Shown here piece after piece: positions 47,548-57,623 of a stretch of 64,000 nucleotides of DNA. The position numbers were made by a program, and so were the translations under genes. The notes beneath the pieces are model-generated. The model made no database searches. It was not told the origin of the DNA and saw only the letters and a list, made by a program, of their open reading frames with translations. Positions within the stretch are counted from its first letter, which is position 1. Every line of letters starts with the position of its first letter. Source of the stretch: Phyto melanocephala (taxonomy: Eukaryota > Arthropoda > Insecta > Diptera > Rhinophoridae); the NCBI GenBank assembly GCA_941918925.1, contig OW799233.1, forward strand, positions 143,408,223 through 143,472,222. The letters run 5' to 3'.

Positions 47548-49324
47548 TGTAAATGATGTTAATTCAAATTCATATTATTTAGTAAATTAATTAAAGTCGT
47601 GCGAAAATTCTAAGACACGAGGTCAATGACAGCCATGTATTTCATTAAATGTTAAATGTTAAATAATAATGACCTGTTACAAAAGTGGTCTGCTGTTTAT
47701 TATCGTGATCGATTATACGATTTTTCCAAAAACCGGTTTTCGAATAATTTCACATTTGGAATTTGAAAAAAACGTTTACCTTTAATTTGGATTTGTTTTT
47801 TTTTTTTTTTTTTTGATACCAAAATATAATTAATATGGAACACACTACAGATGTAATATGTGACAAAATTCCAACGAAATATACTGCTTACTGCATTACT
47901 TTAATAAAACAGAGGAAGGAGAGTGTGATGCAGTTAATAGTTCAATAGCTATTAAAGTACCGATCTTTATACAGACCACTCGAAAACTAGTGATCTACCT
48001 GAAACGATTTTCTTTGACATAAACCTGAACAAAAGTAAATAATTCAGCCTACCAGATAAAAATACTATTTTTCAATCTTGGATTTGGCAAAAACAGAAAG
48101 CATTGAATTAATGAGGTAGATTGATAACGGAGCTCCAATTCGTATGTTTATGGAAAGTTAATTACCCTAAAAGAACAGTGACGGTCATTTGACCGGTTAT
48201 ATGACTGGTATTAGTGACTGATATATCGGTTAAAGTTTCTATTAGTTTCTTAAGAGCAATGTGAAAAAAATGACTGAAACTTTTGCGTCTTTCTCTTACT
48301 TATTACTTCTATCGACTGCAAAACATATATCTGGACTACTTACACTACAGCTTTTTCTAATCAAATATAATGTAAATAGTAGTCACACTTAACGTATATA
48401 TCGGTCAAAGCTAACTAGTCACACTTAACGTAAATATCGGTCAAAGCTAACTAGTCACACTTAACGTATATATCGGTCAAAGCTAACTCGTACAATAAAA
48501 CAATTTTATTATCTTTTATATTATTTATTGTTATATTTTTCATTACATCACTTTTTTTATCACAATATTTAACGTTAATTTCACTGCTTCCTGCAGGGGC
48601 TCATTTTAATCCTTTTCCATGGTATTAGCGTCATTGGTATTATGGCTGGAATTACTAAAAGTAGAAATTAAGAAAATATGCAAAGACATATAGATATTTA
48701 TGTTTGGCCGCTACCTTTCGTACTTACCTTTTATTTCTCGAGTATTTCATAAAAAACCTGGTCGAAAGAACTGCAAATTATTTAATAAAAATTATTTTTT
48801 TTTAACACTGAATTAAATATTTTACACAATAATTTTACAAAAATTTTTTTAAACGTCAAAAAATCAACATACATTATTTGTCTCACTCTTGCATACGCAT
48901 TATTTTTCCTGTAGCAGGAGTTATGTATTAAATTGCTGCAATAGTGTTAGTACAAACATTTTGTATGTGTTAGTTTCAGTCATTCGTTTCTTGTAGGGTA
49001 GTTATCAAGGCCCTAACAAACGAAAGAGTTTAATTGGGCCAACACGACATAAGTGGAACCGAAGAGCCGACAAATTATTTATAATGCGAATTCGCTAAGT
49101 CCAGAAATTTAGGTCTAAAAATTAACTTATAGTCTGGGCAATCAAAAAACACTTAAGGCAGATAAAACTTTTTCACTTTGCGTGAAGTTTCTAACTTTGA
49201 CAAAAACTAAGCTAGAGGTTTATGACACATTAAAAACTTTGACCACACTTAAACGTCGTTTGTTTACCTATAAAAGCTGTTAGAAATTCTAACAAAAAAA
49301 AAATTTTTATTTTTATTTTAACTA
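47548..49324. other. AT-rich DNA with one tandem repeat
   Basis: Apart from the 36-bp tandem units at 48381-48488 nothing is recognised. Confidence 0.5.
48381..48488. repeat. Three tandem 36-bp units
   Basis: Units at 48381-48416, 48417-48452 and 48453-48488, each AGTCACACTTAACGTATATA then TCGGTCAAAGCTAACT; only one base differs (TATATAT to TAAATAT in unit 2). Recent local amplification is likely. A related TATATCGGTTAAAG lies at about 48220. Confidence 0.9.
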
Positions 49325-50113
49325 CCGGGTGGCGGAAATAAGAGCAGCTGATGTGAAACACAAATAACTTTTCTATTTTTAGCATAATTAATTTTTTCTT
49401 TTTTCAGATTATAACCGAACTCTTGGAAACTTAAAATGAATACGTACAGTCAACAACGCATTAAAATTATCTATTTTTATTATTCTTCTCAAAGATCAAA
49501 TGTTCTTACGCAGCGAAATTATCGCCGTTTTTTTAACGTAAGATCAGCGCCAACATCTTTCATGATTACAAGTTTAGTTCCAAGTTTTAAATCCAAGGGC
49601 AATACACCAGCATCAGTACACCCAATCAGATGCATTGTTTGGTGCGGTGTTATGGCCACAAAAATCATCGGTCCATACATCTTTGAGAATGAGGATGAAA
49701 CGCCAGAAACGGTCTTACAGAACAATGATCGACAACTTTTTGCGTCCAATGGTGGATCAACATCCTAATTTGTGGTTTCAACAAGATGGAGCCACTGTGC
49801 ATACTGCTAGGCAAACTATGGACGTGCTGCGTGAAATTTTTTGTGAACGCATAATTTCAAATAATTCAGATTTCCCTAGGCCTCCTCGTTCACCAGATTT
49901 AACATTAAACCTTGTAATGCAAAATGCGCTAAAAAGAGCCAATACCTGTATCGAGCATAATGGTGGACAATTGTCTGATGTCATATTTCACACATAGTCA
50001 CGTTAAATTTCCATTAAATGTATTTAACATATAAAAATAAATTATTAAAAAAAAACGGTTATTACAAGAGATATACGTGTTTAACAACACTAGGTCTTAT
50101 TTGGGCCACTCGG
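49325..50113 (+). mobile_element. Internally deleted mariner with TIRs
   Basis: Left TACCGGGTGGCGGAAATAAG and right CTTATTTGGGCCACTCGGTA are inverted repeats ending in TA. The transposase begins at 49436 with MNTYSQQRIKIIYFYYSSQR, then RRFFNVRSAPTSF (HTH). The frame is deleted directly to RCIVWCGVMATKIIGPYIFE, then after a +1 shift DNFLRPMVDQHPNLW, FQQDGATVHTARQTM, FPRPPRSPDLT and finally GGQLSDVIFHT. The second and third acidic motifs are kept; the first (FSDEAHF) is deleted, as is the FFLWGY segment. Confidence 0.85.
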
Positions 50114-50860
50114 TAAAATACACTAAAAGTTTAATCAAACTTTATTAGCATATACGAATTTAACACAAAACTAATGAAAATTATATCGACTGATTGTCCA
50201 AGCGCGTAAGAAGATGAGAGTAGCCTAAATTCTCGCTTCACGCTGCGTGAAAGTTCTTTCGTAAAAGTATGTTCATATCATCTTTGATATCATCTTTAAT
50301 AGCAAAAGGATTCCATGGAATTCATGTATTAATTGGAACTACTTATCTAATTGTATGTTTAATTCGACGTTTAAATAACCATTTTTAAAAAAATCATAAT
50401 TTTGGATTTTAATCTGCTACTTGATATTGACATTTTGTTAATATTGTTTGATTATTCCTTTATGAATCAAAACGTACCGCAAAGAAAAGTTTTATCTGAA
50501 ATGGCGTTTAGAAGACTATCAAGTTCCTGCATTTGGGAGTATATAGCGCGAAAACTTTAGTGAGGATATTATGCCAAACTTGGAATTCCTTAGGAATTCA
50601 AATTGAAAATCCCATAGGAATTATAATGAAGGGACTGTATTCTTCACCAAATTGAGTGAGTTTGGGATTACGGTTCTAGTTGGGGAACTTTCATACCGTT
50701 AAACGCACAACATTCCAATTGGAAATACTTGTAGACCTATCATGGGCTTGAACTATGAATTCCCCCTTTTATACCCTAATTCACCTAAGTTTTAAAAGGC
50801 TTTAAGTAACTAGCCGGTGTGAAATTAATTTGAAGACTGAAGTCAATTGTGTGTTGAAAA
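50114..50860. other. AT-rich DNA, nothing seen
   Basis: No coding or repeat signal recognised. Confidence 0.5.
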
Positions 50861-51121
50861 CATATATCTGTGGCTTGGAGCTAAAAGGGCCAATATCACT
50901 ATTTTGCTCTTTTGAGTTAATCATTGCATTAGATTTGTTTTCTTGCTTTATTTCATTATGGTTAAACAGCTAAAGTCATACTTAACCCAGAACAGCTTCA
51001 TAAATAAAATGCTGGCCAATGTCATTATGAAAGCATATATAAAAGTTAAAGTTCAATTCCAATTTTCTCAAAAGTAAATATTTTGACATTTGCGCTTTTA
51101 GCTCCAAGCCACAGATATATG
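50861..51121. mobile_element. Short inverted-repeat (foldback) element
   Basis: The arm 50861-50887 is perfectly complementary to 51095-51121 (27 bp, including TGTGGCTTGGAGCTAAAAG). The pairing continues imperfectly for about six more bases inward (GGCCAA versus TTGCGC). AAAA flanks both sides. The 207-bp interior is noncoding. It could be a MITE or a local inverted duplication. Confidence 0.55.
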
Positions 51122-52138
51122 AAAAATTAAATATATATTTTAAAATATTTAGAAGTCTTACAGAGTTGCCTAGAATGAAAGTTAGGACCATTTATGAATG
51201 TCAAAAAATTTGCTAAAAAGATTTCTGTTTATGAGGAACTATTTTTAAGTAAATTATATAAAAAATTTAATTCTTTAAAAGTCTTGCTTTTTAATTTTTT
51301 GCGGTACAATTAAGGGAATCCGCTTTATACATTTTCAACCCATAAGGAAGGGTATAAATAGCATCATATACAGAGCAAAATATAACTGTCAATTACTGTG
51401 ATTTTACTGAAATATACTTTAGTTTAATATAATATGCGGATTAAAACTTAATGAACGACATTTCAAATTTATACCTTCTTAAAATTAAAGTAAGCCACAT
51501 ATACACTTACTAAGACGTGGTAATGATTAAGTCATTAAATAAATCCATGTAGGATGTTCATTTGTTACAAATTAAAAGTCTCACTATAAACGCCTTCTAT
51601 TTTCACTACTAATCGTAATGACAATACTCATAGCAACGACTTGGCAAAATGAAATTATTTTTTCTACTTAATTTTTAATTTTATTATATTGTTTTAAATA
51701 CTGAAATTTAATGAAAAAATTAACAAATTACTGCCACTGATGTCGAAATCCTCGTTGTTTCCATATAATAATTATAGCAAGTGTCAATTGCAGATCCTTA
51801 TATTTAATTAATATTATAATTTAAATGAGTTTTGTTTTACTCTTAATTAATTTAAGGTAGCAAATTTCATTAATAATAAATCTGCAATCGAAAAAAAATA
51901 AAATTATTCCAGTATTTGTCAGGAATAAGCATATAATACACACTATACACAAATATGTACAAAAAAATCTTTAAATTTTTTAAAAGACATAGTATTAGAT
52001 TTTTATGAAAATTTATATTTAGAAATAGTCAAATTCGAACACAAAAAATAACAAAAACAAGAAATAGATGCTCACCAATTTGAAATTTGCATAATACACA
52101 TGAATTTCACATTCACTTAACGGCATTGATTAATATAT
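51122..52138. other. AT-rich DNA, nothing seen
   Basis: No coding or repeat signal recognised. Confidence 0.5.
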
Positions 52139-54129
52139 TTTTATACCCGCCACCAAAAAAATGGTGGGGGTATATTCATTTCGTCATTCCGTTTGTAACA
52201 CATCGAAATATCCAATTTAGACCCCATAAAGTATATATATTCTGAATCAGGATTTGATTTGATGACGATCTAGCTATGTCCTTCCGTCTGTCCGTCTGTT
52301 GAAAGCACGATAGAGGTCGCACCGAAAAAGCTGGGGGGCTCAAATTTTGCCAGAATCTTTCTTATAGACAAGGTTTGTTTGGTATTGAAAATGGAATAAA
52401 TCGAAATTAAAACTAAATCTCTGCATTAGGAAAGGAGTTATCGATCAAAATGTACGAAAATTTATACCGCACAGTGTATTTTTCGGTATATTTAAAAACA
52501 AAAACGTCATAAAAGCAACAAAATTTGATGTACGACTCTGAAATTTTGCACACTTTGCTTTTTGGTGAGATGCTTTTTGGTTACGGAAAATTAATGTGCC
52601 AAGCCCACTTTTACGCCCACCTCCCATATAACGTTTTACCCAAAATTCATATAATTTCTCTATTAATATAGATTTTGGAATAATTAAGGACTATATTGAA
52701 CCACCTAAGTTGTACCCATTAGCAAACACAACTTTGACACGCCCACTATAACGCCCACTTTTCACGTTATCTACCGTTAATGAAATTTAAAAGCTGTTAA
52801 AACCGCCAAATTTGAGGTATGATTATAAAATTTGCTACTTTTATCCCCTAGGCAATGTCATGACTGCACCAAAAAATTAAGGTGCCACGCCCACTTTTAC
52901 GCCCACTTTCCATATAACGTTTTACCTTAAATTCATATAATTTCTCTATTTATTAAGATTTTGGAATAATAAAGGGCTATATTGAAACATCTGAGTTGTA
53001 GTCATTTGCAAAAATAACTTTAACACGCCCACTTTTCACGTTATCTACCGTTAATGAAATTTAAAAGTTCATAAAACCGCCAAAACTAGAGGTGTGATGA
53101 TCAAATTTGCTACGTATCTAATCAATTTAATTGTTGTGCCAAAAAGTTTAGGCGACACGCCCACTTTAACGCCTACCTCCCATATAACGTTTTATCTTAA
53201 ATTCATGTAATTTCTCTATTGACAAAGTTTTTGGGATAATAAAGGACTATATTGAAATATCTAAGTTGTAGTTATTTGCAGAAACTTTACTGACACGCCT
53301 ACTTTAACGCCCACTTTCATTGAAAGACTAAATTTACGAAAACATTTTATTAGCATATCGAAGTTATAAAGGGTAGTTAAATTTTAAGGACCGATGTTGA
53401 ATTTAAATAAAACACAAATTATTTAGGAAATTATTATTATATCTTTTTGTAATGACAATATTTGTATGGTTCAATTATGTATTTAACAAAATATCGGCCA
53501 AATGGCCCCCCCATCCTTGGCGCCTCTCCTCTATCTGATGGTCCAAATTTTCAATGTCAATGTTGATGCTCAATTGTTGGGTATGATGATGAGGCGACGT
53601 TGACTGCTCTTTTGCAACACTATCGCAAAAAACAGCAATGTTTCCCATTCAGCGAACTAAGAAGGCATTCATAGATTTTCTAACATTTTTACAGACCTGG
53701 TTTGCAGAAATTTAAATATTTTTTACGATTATCCCGATTGTGAACGAATTTGAATGATTATGTTGATCAAAAGAATTACGAAGTGCACAAAATGCATTTT
53801 GATTTGAACGCCCATTTTTAGAAAAAACCTGAATAACTTTAAAGCGTTGCTCATTTGCGTATCTTTCCACGGATCAAATTGAGTAAGTTTGAGATTGAGA
53901 AATGTCAAGTGAAATGCAGAAAAAAAATTTAAAGACTAGATGTTGTTCACCTTCAACATGGGCCCTTAAAATTTAACCACCCTCTACAAAAAAAGTAATA
54001 CATATTTTATTATAAAGGGATTATTCCATAGCGATTAACAAAATAATAAATAATTTGCCTTAAATGTACACAAAATTGGTGGTGGGTATAAAATATTCGG
54101 CACAGCCGAATATAGTGCTCTTACTTGTT
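52139..54129 (+). mobile_element. Full-length family A element, sense orientation
   Basis: 5' TATACCCGCCACC...GGTGGGGGTATA stem-loop, CATAAAGTATATATATTCTG, the GATCTAGCTATGTCC core and GTCTGTCCGTCTG, then three repeats of ACGCCCAC blocks, the mariner passenger at 53369-53984, and the 3' end GGCACAGCCGAATATAGTGC then TCTTACTTGTT. In this orientation the order (stem-loop, TA-rich block, GTCY array, CACGCCCAC repeats, hairpin, CTTG end) parallels Drosophila DINE-1/INE-1. Confidence 0.85.
53369..53984 (-). mobile_element. Internally deleted mariner carried in family A
   Basis: TA at 53367-53368 and 53985-53986. TIRs AAGGGTAGTTAAATTTTAAG and GGGCCCTTAAAATTTAACCA then CCCTC. Minus-strand HTH coding remnant as in the other copies. 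Confidence 0.8.
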
Positions 54130-54585
54130 AAAGTTGCTAAAAGGAAATTGATTTTTATTATATTTCCAACACTTGAAACAACAAAAAAGTAATTAATGAG
54201 GGAAAATGTAAAACAAAAATAATTAAAATTATTTGTATATACTCTGTGTAAAAGAGAACATTTCCGAATTAATGACAGTGCGTATGTTTGTTTATATATA
54301 AATATTTTCAATTAAACATACAAAAAAAAATATTAAGTGGTATGCAAAATTAAATTTTTATTATAAAATACCTAAAATAAATGAACAGACAAAAATGTAA
54401 AAAACAATAAACGAATTAAAAGTTTTTTAAAAAATCTAATTAATATATTTTTATAAGGGCACAAAAAAATACTATCTACTATAAGAAAAATTGTTCACGT
54501 TTAATTATTAACATTTTAATTTTTAAAACTTCTACACCATATTTAAGGTATATTTTAAATTTAGGAAACTCTAGTCAGGTTTCTA
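54130..54585. other. AT-rich DNA, nothing seen
   Basis: Separates the full family A copy from the LINE insertion. No signal. Confidence 0.5.
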
Positions 54586-54597
54586 TATTTATAATGT

Positions 54598-55200
54598 GGT
54601 TGGTGAAAGGTTACCTTCACACCCCCACCCAGAGACCAATAATAAAAGACGCCTTAACAGAAGATAGTAAAGATGAAGAGAGGAGAGAATAAAGATTGAG
54701 GAAAGGTAAAGGTATACCATACATTCGACATGCTCTCATTCTCTTGTCACGTAGCCAGGTCAGTCCGATTACGAATCCTATCAGTTTCTTGAGTCCGCAG
54801 TCCGAGCCATCTCCCAATTCTCCCAGGAATCTACTATCTAGCGACAGAATGTGCTCAACTGTCTCTAAATTCTCTGGATCCTCACATGATCTGCACACAT
54901 CCACCTCTTATTACCATCCTGCCGTGCATACAGTGGCTCCTAATAATACCTAACATAGTTCTTACGCAGACCCTACCTCTGCCCAAAAGCAAATCCGAAT
55001 CGGAATTTCTGAGAATCAGTCGCAGTGTCCTTGATACCCTGCAGTCCGTTCGGTTACTCCAGACTCGATTAATCGTGCTTAGAACCCATTTACTGATCCT
55101 TTCGAAATAAAATCCCATTGAAGGCTTAACAGTCCCAAACCATTAGGATCCACCATTTCTGAGCCCAATTCACCCAGCATAGCCTCACCCTATACTCCTC
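54598..55200 (-). pseudogene. 5'-truncated LINE, 3' end of the second ORF
   Basis: Flanked by perfect 12-bp direct repeats TATTTATAATGT (54586-54597 and 55201-55212). The minus strand encodes, with stops and one frameshift, RTDCRVSRTLRLILR, MLGIIRSHCMHGR, then DVCRSCEDPENLETVEHILS and GLKKLIGFVIGLTWLRDK. This is the post-RNase-H zinc-knuckle tail of the ORF2 protein of jockey/R1/LOA-type non-LTR retrotransposons. The last Cys of the knuckle is lost. About 100 bp of 3' UTR with GGTCTCTGGGTGGGGGTG completes it. Confidence 0.85.
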
Positions 55201-55212
55201 TATTTATAATGT

Positions 55213-55524
55213 CAGATATAAAGAAAATAATACGTTTTTGTTTTGTGATTTTGTTTTTGTTTTTCCTATTATTGTGATTTTCTGATAATATAAAAATAAT
55301 TTTAAAATTATAGTTTTTAAGCAAAAGAAATAGACCACAACATAATTTTTTTGGTGGTAGCTATAAAAATGTAAATTTTAACAGGAGTTCTGTAGCTTTT
55401 GAATTTAAGTTACACGACAGCATAACGAATCATGAGGTAAATTGCGGTCTTACTGTACATTGGTTCAATCTAAATCGCTAAGTTTATACATAGGTTCATT
55501 TATTTTATTTATAGAGCACGGGGT
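55213..55524. other. AT-rich DNA, nothing seen
   Basis: Follows the LINE target duplication; no signal until the acceptor-like site before 55515. Confidence 0.5.
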
Positions 55525-55659
55525 ATGAAGAACTGCATATTATTCTTAGTTATTGCTGTGTTCTTTAGATCAGCACTGGAGGTAACTAAGGTTTCCAACT
55601 CGGATTTAATTTTTCCTGGCCATGTATGTGATAATTGTCCTATTCTAAGACTTTCTTGA
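55525..55659 (+). CDS. Possible small secreted-peptide exon (speculative)
   Basis: A 44-codon frame starts with a signal-peptide-like segment (MKNC, then the hydrophobic run ILFLVIAVFF, then RSALE) and continues to a CxxC pair before TGA. An acceptor-like TTTATTTATAG precedes it at 55504-55514, and a donor-like GAG|GTAACT falls at 55577-55585, so the first 55-65 bases could be a coding first exon spliced onward. It is not recognised as any family. The frame is short enough to be chance. It lies between a LINE insertion and the 5-HT7 exon, in what would be 5-HT7 upstream or intronic DNA. Confidence 0.2.
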   Translation: MKNCILFLVIAVFFRSALEVTKVSNSDLIFPGHVCDNCPILRLS

Positions 55660-56104
55660 GGATTTTTCCTTTAGCCACCAGTAAGATTGGTCGTTGTTTA
55701 GATCTATCCTTCAAAACTTGGCGGACGTTATTATCTTGGAAAGCTGCGTGTAAGAATATAACTAAAACAAGAGTAGAGCAGATTAACTTTATTTGTAATA
55801 AATATATGATTTAATCTCCATTTTGTATTACCCAGAAGATTTTCTGGCAAAATTAATGGTGGGAACTATTCTTTACCGAAGAATCCACTTACCTTTATTT
55901 GACTGCCAAAATAGCAGAATTGGTTACAAATTGTGAGCTTTTGGTTGTTATTTGAGTTTTCTTTTTCACGAATTTGATTTTTAGATTTATAGATTTAGAT
56001 TTGTTAGCTTTTGCTGCTTAAATCTGATCTTCACGTTATAAGTTTTGTATGCCTGCTAGCAAGTATCTTGGTACCTCTAAGTTTACTGAGTGCATGAGTT
56101 CAGC
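55660..56104. other. No gene seen
   Basis: Slightly less AT-rich than the surroundings. A TTTTTCCTTTAG acceptor-like site lies near 55664-55675. Any continuation of the small 55.5-kb frame was not resolved. Confidence 0.4.
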
Positions 56105-56300
56105 TCACCATAAAGTGGTTCGATTTAGGAGAAACATGCATGATTTTACCATTAACGTGTCAATAGAGAACATGTGTTTATATGAGTATATAAACAAATT
56201 TCACTTCATTCTAATAAGTGCATAGAATATGTCATTAAAATTTAAAACGACTTTAAGTGAATTTTTGGATCCACTGGTCATATTTCATGTGTTGCTAAAT
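56105..56300. repeat. Degenerate copy of the 47.1-kb MITE interior
   Basis: ATTAACGTGTCAATAGAGAA, CATGTGTTTATATGAGTATA, TTCATTCTAATAAGTGCATA and TATTTCATGTGTTGCTAAAT align in order with 47235-47370. The CCCAGC ends are not visible. It lies upstream of the 5-HT7 coding exon. Confidence 0.5.
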
Positions 56301-56627
56301 AGTTTAAAAATTTTATAGTTGTATATAGATTAAATCATTCTATATGACTGTTTTAAGATATTGTAACAAAAAGAAACAAAATCATGTACTAAGTATATTA
56401 TAATATAAATTTTTATATACAAATTCTCAGAATATAAAAGAATAACAAGCAAGTAAAGAACATTTTTCAACAATCTCATGTTGACATACAAGTTCTCATT
56501 AGTGTTTTAATATCCATCTATTAAAAATTAGAGCAAGATTACTTCGTGTTACTAACAATATATTATTAATAAAACTTCGGAAAGAACACTCAACATTAAA
56601 ACGTAATTTCTTTTACTTTCTTTACAG

Positions 56628-57623
56628 AATTTGGACAATCAATCTGGAGTTTCTATTCAGCGGTTTCAATAAACATGCCAAAGATTTTCACAAAAAATAG
56701 ACAAGAAGATAAATAATTTAGAGAAATAAATACGCACGACGAAAAGTAGAACAATTTATAAGGTAGCCTGTAAATCAAACGATAATAGAGCAACAGGAAA
56801 AAGAAACAACAATTATAAAGATAAAAACAAATAAAAGACAACCATTGAATAAATGATTGAGTGAACGACTGAATAAAAGCGTCACACTAGATCTCAAGAA
56901 AAAAAACTAAGAAATGGATCGAATGAATGAATAAGTTAACATGAGTAGATAAATATAGCAAAGAAAAAAGTAAAACATTCAGGTTTGATGGAAACAACAT
57001 TAACAACCACCACTCAAAAACACTCACTCACATGTCAACATAAAAGACAAACAACAACAAGTTTTAAGTAAACAGTCAATCAAACGCACATCAAACTCAA
57101 ACACAATTTACACACACACACTAACAATCACATACATAGCCACAAAACGGAAATTCAGAACTGGAACAATGTCAGCTGTTTAGAAGTATAAGACACACGC
57201 ACACAAGCTGACGTAGAATTATCTACTTAAATAGGCCATTAAAGTAACAAATTTGTTTAACTGCTGCAGTTTAAGAAAAGTGTTTTTATTTTTATTTAAA
57301 TTAAATAAATGGATTTACACAGAGTTAAGCAATCAAAGAAATCGAAAAGAAAACTAAGCGAATCCTTTACACTTCGCAGGAGACCAGTCTTTACGAATCG
57401 AACGTTTGATAAAGGCATGAAAGGAGCTTAAATCAGCGATATAGTTTTAAAGGTTGCAAATAGTTTATAATATTAAGTAGTTAAAAGTATATTTAGCATA
57501 ATTGTAAAATAAAAAACACTTCAAAGAAAAAAGGTTTTAAATAAATATCATAAAACACGTATTCTAAAAAATCTTCCTCTCACCTAAACTTTACCTCAAA
57601 TTTTGTTATCATAAACATTTTAT
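56628..57623 (+). other. Probable 5' untranslated part of the 5-HT7 coding exon
   Basis: A pyrimidine-rich tract ending in TTTACAG at 56621-56627 looks like a splice acceptor. Downstream the sequence turns into A-rich, (ACA)-rich and (CAAA)-rich DNA with no long frame, reaching the receptor ATG at 57624. This fits a long 5' UTR joined to an upstream noncoding exon outside recognisable sequence. It holds several upstream ATGs. The ATG context is weak, with T at -3 and G at +4. The splice site is inferred from motif only. Confidence 0.45.

Noticed and set aside
54696..55110. Two + strand frames of 85 and 74 codons
   Set aside because: Antisense shadows of the minus-strand LINE ORF2 tail.
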